This document shows, in pieces, positions 3,810-5,452 of a stretch of DNA of 5,452 nucleotides. The DNA is from XYC2-FULL-41-22 sp041666465 (GTDB taxonomy: Bacteria; Patescibacteriota; Gracilibacteria; UBA1369; UBA12470), in assembly GCA_041666465.1 (NCBI GenBank), contig JBAYGX010000103.1:1-5452 (forward strand), in the 5' to 3' direction. A model generated the notes under the pieces. That model did not search any database. It worked only from the letters and a program-made list of their open reading frames with translations, and was not told where the DNA came from. Position numbers and translations under genes: made by a program. How positions within the stretch are numbered: the stretch's first letter is position 1; each line of letters starts with the position of its first letter.

Positions 3810-5369
3810 ATGATTGCTTCCGACGAGCCTCCGCTTGCAGCTTCCGATATTAAAAAGAATTTCCAGATAATGAAGGAGATGGTTCTTTCTCATAGGCCTG
3901 TCTTAAGAGATATCCTTCAGAAACAAGGAGCTAAGAGTCTTTACGATTATGCTTGCGATTATGTGAATGTGAATCTTAATCCTCCGATACAGTTTCGGCA
4001 GGATGAGCTTATTAAGACTATTAGTGACGAGATTGAGAGGAAATTTAATAAAGATCTGGCTAAAGAAGTTGCAGATCAGTTGGCTCATTATTATTTTATC
4101 AATACAACTGATCACCTTGGGCCGGTTAATCATCCTTGGTCGCTCAATACCAATCTTTGTATTGCGGCGCCTTTTTCCGAGTATGGAAATGAGCATCTTA
4201 AGAATATCTTGGTTTTATCTTGTGCGAATGTCTCTCTTAACAATCCTTCTTTTCCGAGAGGTCTTATTTTTAATAGTTGCGTGAACGGGGAGGTGAAAAC
4301 GCACAAGTTATCATTTCTCCCGAGTAATGCGCATGCTTCTTGTGCTTTTGGTTTTCGTCCTTATACAGGTAAAGATATTGAAAAGATGCACGGACTTTTG
4401 AGAGATAAAGTTAATGCGAAAGAGGTTAATGTTAAAGAGGCCGATATGATTCATGCCATGTTGGATGAAATATATGCGACTCCGGAGGTCCTTGAATGTA
4501 AGAGTTATATGGATCAAATTTCCAAGACCAATTTCAAGCTTTGGAAGAGGTTTTTTCATCTGTCCGAAGATTATGTCCCGGGGCTTGTTTATCTTGAGCA
4601 GGAAACAATCGTTGAGAAGTTGATTATTAATTACCATTTGTATGCCGATACGACTATTACACATCTGCTTTTTGATCCTGATTATGACGAGTTGGTTGTG
4701 AAATATTTTGATGGGATTATGTGCGCTTTTGATCTTAAGAAAAAGCTGGGAACCTATCTGTTTTGGGGGATTTCCGATCAGAATAATTACAGGGTCCAAT
4801 TATGGAAAAAGGGGAATCAACTTGTTTCCGAGGATGGAAGTTTCGTTTTGGATCTTAAGCCGGAGGCTATCAAGGAGGCGTTGGAACAGAAGAGGATTAT
4901 TCCGAGTATAATGTTGGTTTTTATTGTTTTGTGTTTTTATTACGGATTGAAATGTCTTGGCGGTTTTTCGCAGGTGAATTATCTGACATTGATGAAAAAC
5001 GCCTACATAAGGATGCAAACCGATCGTGGAAATTACAGGAGTGTTGAGGTTTGTTCACGCGCTCAGACAAAAGAAACGGATGATGCTATAGTTGCATTTC
5101 TAGGAGGTCCGAAAGGTGAGTTGATTTTAGCTAATGGACTTGATCTGATGCTTTATGGCAAGCCCGATTGCTGGTCTAAAATTATAAGTGAAATGAAAAA
5201 TATTACTCTTGAAGAGTCCTTTGATCCGCAAATGCCATCTTCTTACAAATTTGTTTTTCCGGAGGTTGAAAGAGATCCGGCTGTGGCGGCTGTAACTCCG
5301 GAGGATGTTTCCAAGCTGACCGGGCTTGATAAGAAGTTTATGCCGTGTGCGGTGATAGGGGAAGTATGA
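3810..5369 (+). CDS. Conserved protein of unknown function, paralog B (519 aa)
   Basis: I do not recognise this family. It is the divergent full-length paralog of the gene at 2129-3709. Shared motifs: M-K-E (21-23); R-P-V-L (29-32); L-Y-D-Y (44-47); T-x-D-H-x-x-P (99-105); N-N then F-P-R-G (144-151); Y-L-E-x-E-T (261-266); N-x-H-L (274-277); G-T-Y-x-F-W-G (314-320); Y-Y-G-x-K-C-L-G-G-F-x-Q-V (377-389); Q-T-K-E (419-422); and T-G-L (504-506). The segment 366-379 (S-I-M-L-V-F-I-V-L-C-F-Y-Y-G) is very hydrophobic, as in the paralog. There is no signal peptide. The paralog's Asn-His-His at 283-285 is Asn-Tyr-His here, so only the second His is invariant. The ATG at 3810 has no Shine-Dalgarno site, but an upstream ATG at 3793 is followed at once by a stop, and the alignment with the paralog starts near residue 20, which supports this start. 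A candidate promoter lies at 3744-3770. Function is unknown; the conserved polar motifs suggest a catalytic or ligand site. Confidence 0.87.
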   Translation: MIASDEPPLAASDIKKNFQIMKEMVLSHRPVLRDILQKQGAKSLYDYACDYVNVNLNPPIQFRQDELIKTISDEIERKFNKDLAKEVADQLAHYYFINTTDHLGPVNHPWSLNTNLCIAAPFSEYGNEHLKNILVLSCANVSLNNPSFPRGLIFNSCVNGEVKTHKLSFLPSNAHASCAFGFRPYTGKDIEKMHGLLRDKVNAKEVNVKEADMIHAMLDEIYATPEVLECKSYMDQISKTNFKLWKRFFHLSEDYVPGLVYLEQETIVEKLIINYHLYADTTITHLLFDPDYDELVVKYFDGIMCAFDLKKKLGTYLFWGISDQNNYRVQLWKKGNQLVSEDGSFVLDLKPEAIKEALEQKRIIPSIMLVFIVLCFYYGLKCLGGFSQVNYLTLMKNAYIRMQTDRGNYRSVEVCSRAQTKETDDAIVAFLGGPKGELILANGLDLMLYGKPDCWSKIISEMKNITLEESFDPQMPSSYKFVFPEVERDPAVAAVTPEDVSKLTGLDKKFMPCAVIGEV

Positions 5370-5382
5370 AGAAGTAGGGGAA

Positions 5383-5398
5383 GTGACATAGTGACATA
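5383..5398. repeat. 8-bp tandem duplication after paralog B
   Basis: gtgacata is repeated directly (5383-5390 and 5391-5398). Just before it, aggggaagt occurs twice (5357-5365 and 5376-5384), the first copy at the very end of the coding region. This spacer resembles other short duplications in the non-coding parts of the window. Confidence 0.5.
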
Positions 5399-5399
5399 G

Positions 5400-5452
5400 T
5401 TAAGAGTGGAACAAGAGTGTTTTTACTGGTTTTTCGGGTGTTTTTTTGATAT
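5400..5452 (-). CDS. Possible C-terminus of another gene (partial)
   Basis: Read on the minus strand from the right edge, one frame gives IKKTPEKPVKTLLFHS and stops at TAA 5402-5400. The composition looks like protein, and the position, convergent with paralog B after about 30 bp, is reasonable. Sixteen codons are too few to be sure. The plus strand of the same stretch is T-rich (three runs of T), which could instead be part of a weak terminator for paralog B. Confidence 0.25.
   Translation of the reverse strand, partial: IKKTPEKPVKTLLFHS

Noticed and set aside
3903..5018. Long minus-strand frames inside paralog B (97, 162 and 72 codons) and plus-strand frames inside paralog A
   Set aside because: They are antisense shadows of genes supported by their end-to-end paralog alignment; no start signals or family features were seen.
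2129..5369. His-His-containing motif (ADHHAP) of paralog A as an acyltransferase HHxxxDG site
   Set aside because: The second His is not conserved in paralog B (D-H-L-G-P) and the Asp-Gly is missing.
1..5452. CRISPR array, insertion sequence, toxin-antitoxin or other mobile or defence hallmark
   Set aside because: No spaced repeats, terminal inverted repeats, transposase motifs or known defence motifs were found on either strand.

Overview
The window looks like a piece of a small, AT-rich bacterial genome, most probably a member of the Candidate Phyla Radiation (Patescibacteria). This is an inference. It rests on a bacterial ssb and gmk embedded among lineage-restricted genes, on a TRM11-like RNA methyltransferase of the type I associate with archaea and Patescibacteria, on the weak use of Shine-Dalgarno sites before the large genes, and on two long proteins of a family I do not recognise. 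The standard genetic code fits all frames.

Layout. Positions 1-440 (minus) hold the N-terminal part of a THUMP/TRM11-like RNA methyltransferase that runs off the left edge. It has no ATG, GTG or TTG where its start should be. Positions 441-576 are the divergent spacer to ssb. Positions 577-1041 (plus) encode single-stranded DNA-binding protein with an intact DDLPF tail. Positions 1042-1537 contain no large gene but are not empty. They hold an apparent structured RNA (about 1130-1371) with two GNRA-capped hairpins and a U-rich end, then a strong sigma70-like promoter (1369-1398). This promoter drives a leader with a good Shine-Dalgarno site, a 16-codon reading frame (1422-1472) and a hairpin covering its start codon. 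Positions 1538-2122 (plus) encode guanylate kinase.

The right-hand 60% is a head-to-head pair of paralogous genes of unknown function, 2129-3709 (minus, 526 aa) and 3810-5369 (plus, 519 aa). They share a 100-bp promoter region with a perfect TTGACA box and a repeated GTTAATA motif. The proteins align along their whole length and share several strictly conserved polar motifs and one hydrophobic segment, so they look like an ancient tandem inversion duplication of one functional family. The minus-strand copy converges on gmk with only 6 bp between the stop codons. The last 50 bases may carry the C-terminus of another minus-strand gene.

How they fit together: ssb (replication and repair), gmk (GMP to GDP) and the RNA methyltransferase are separate housekeeping functions, not one pathway. 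The paralog pair is the part of the window without an explanation and the best candidate for an undescribed system.
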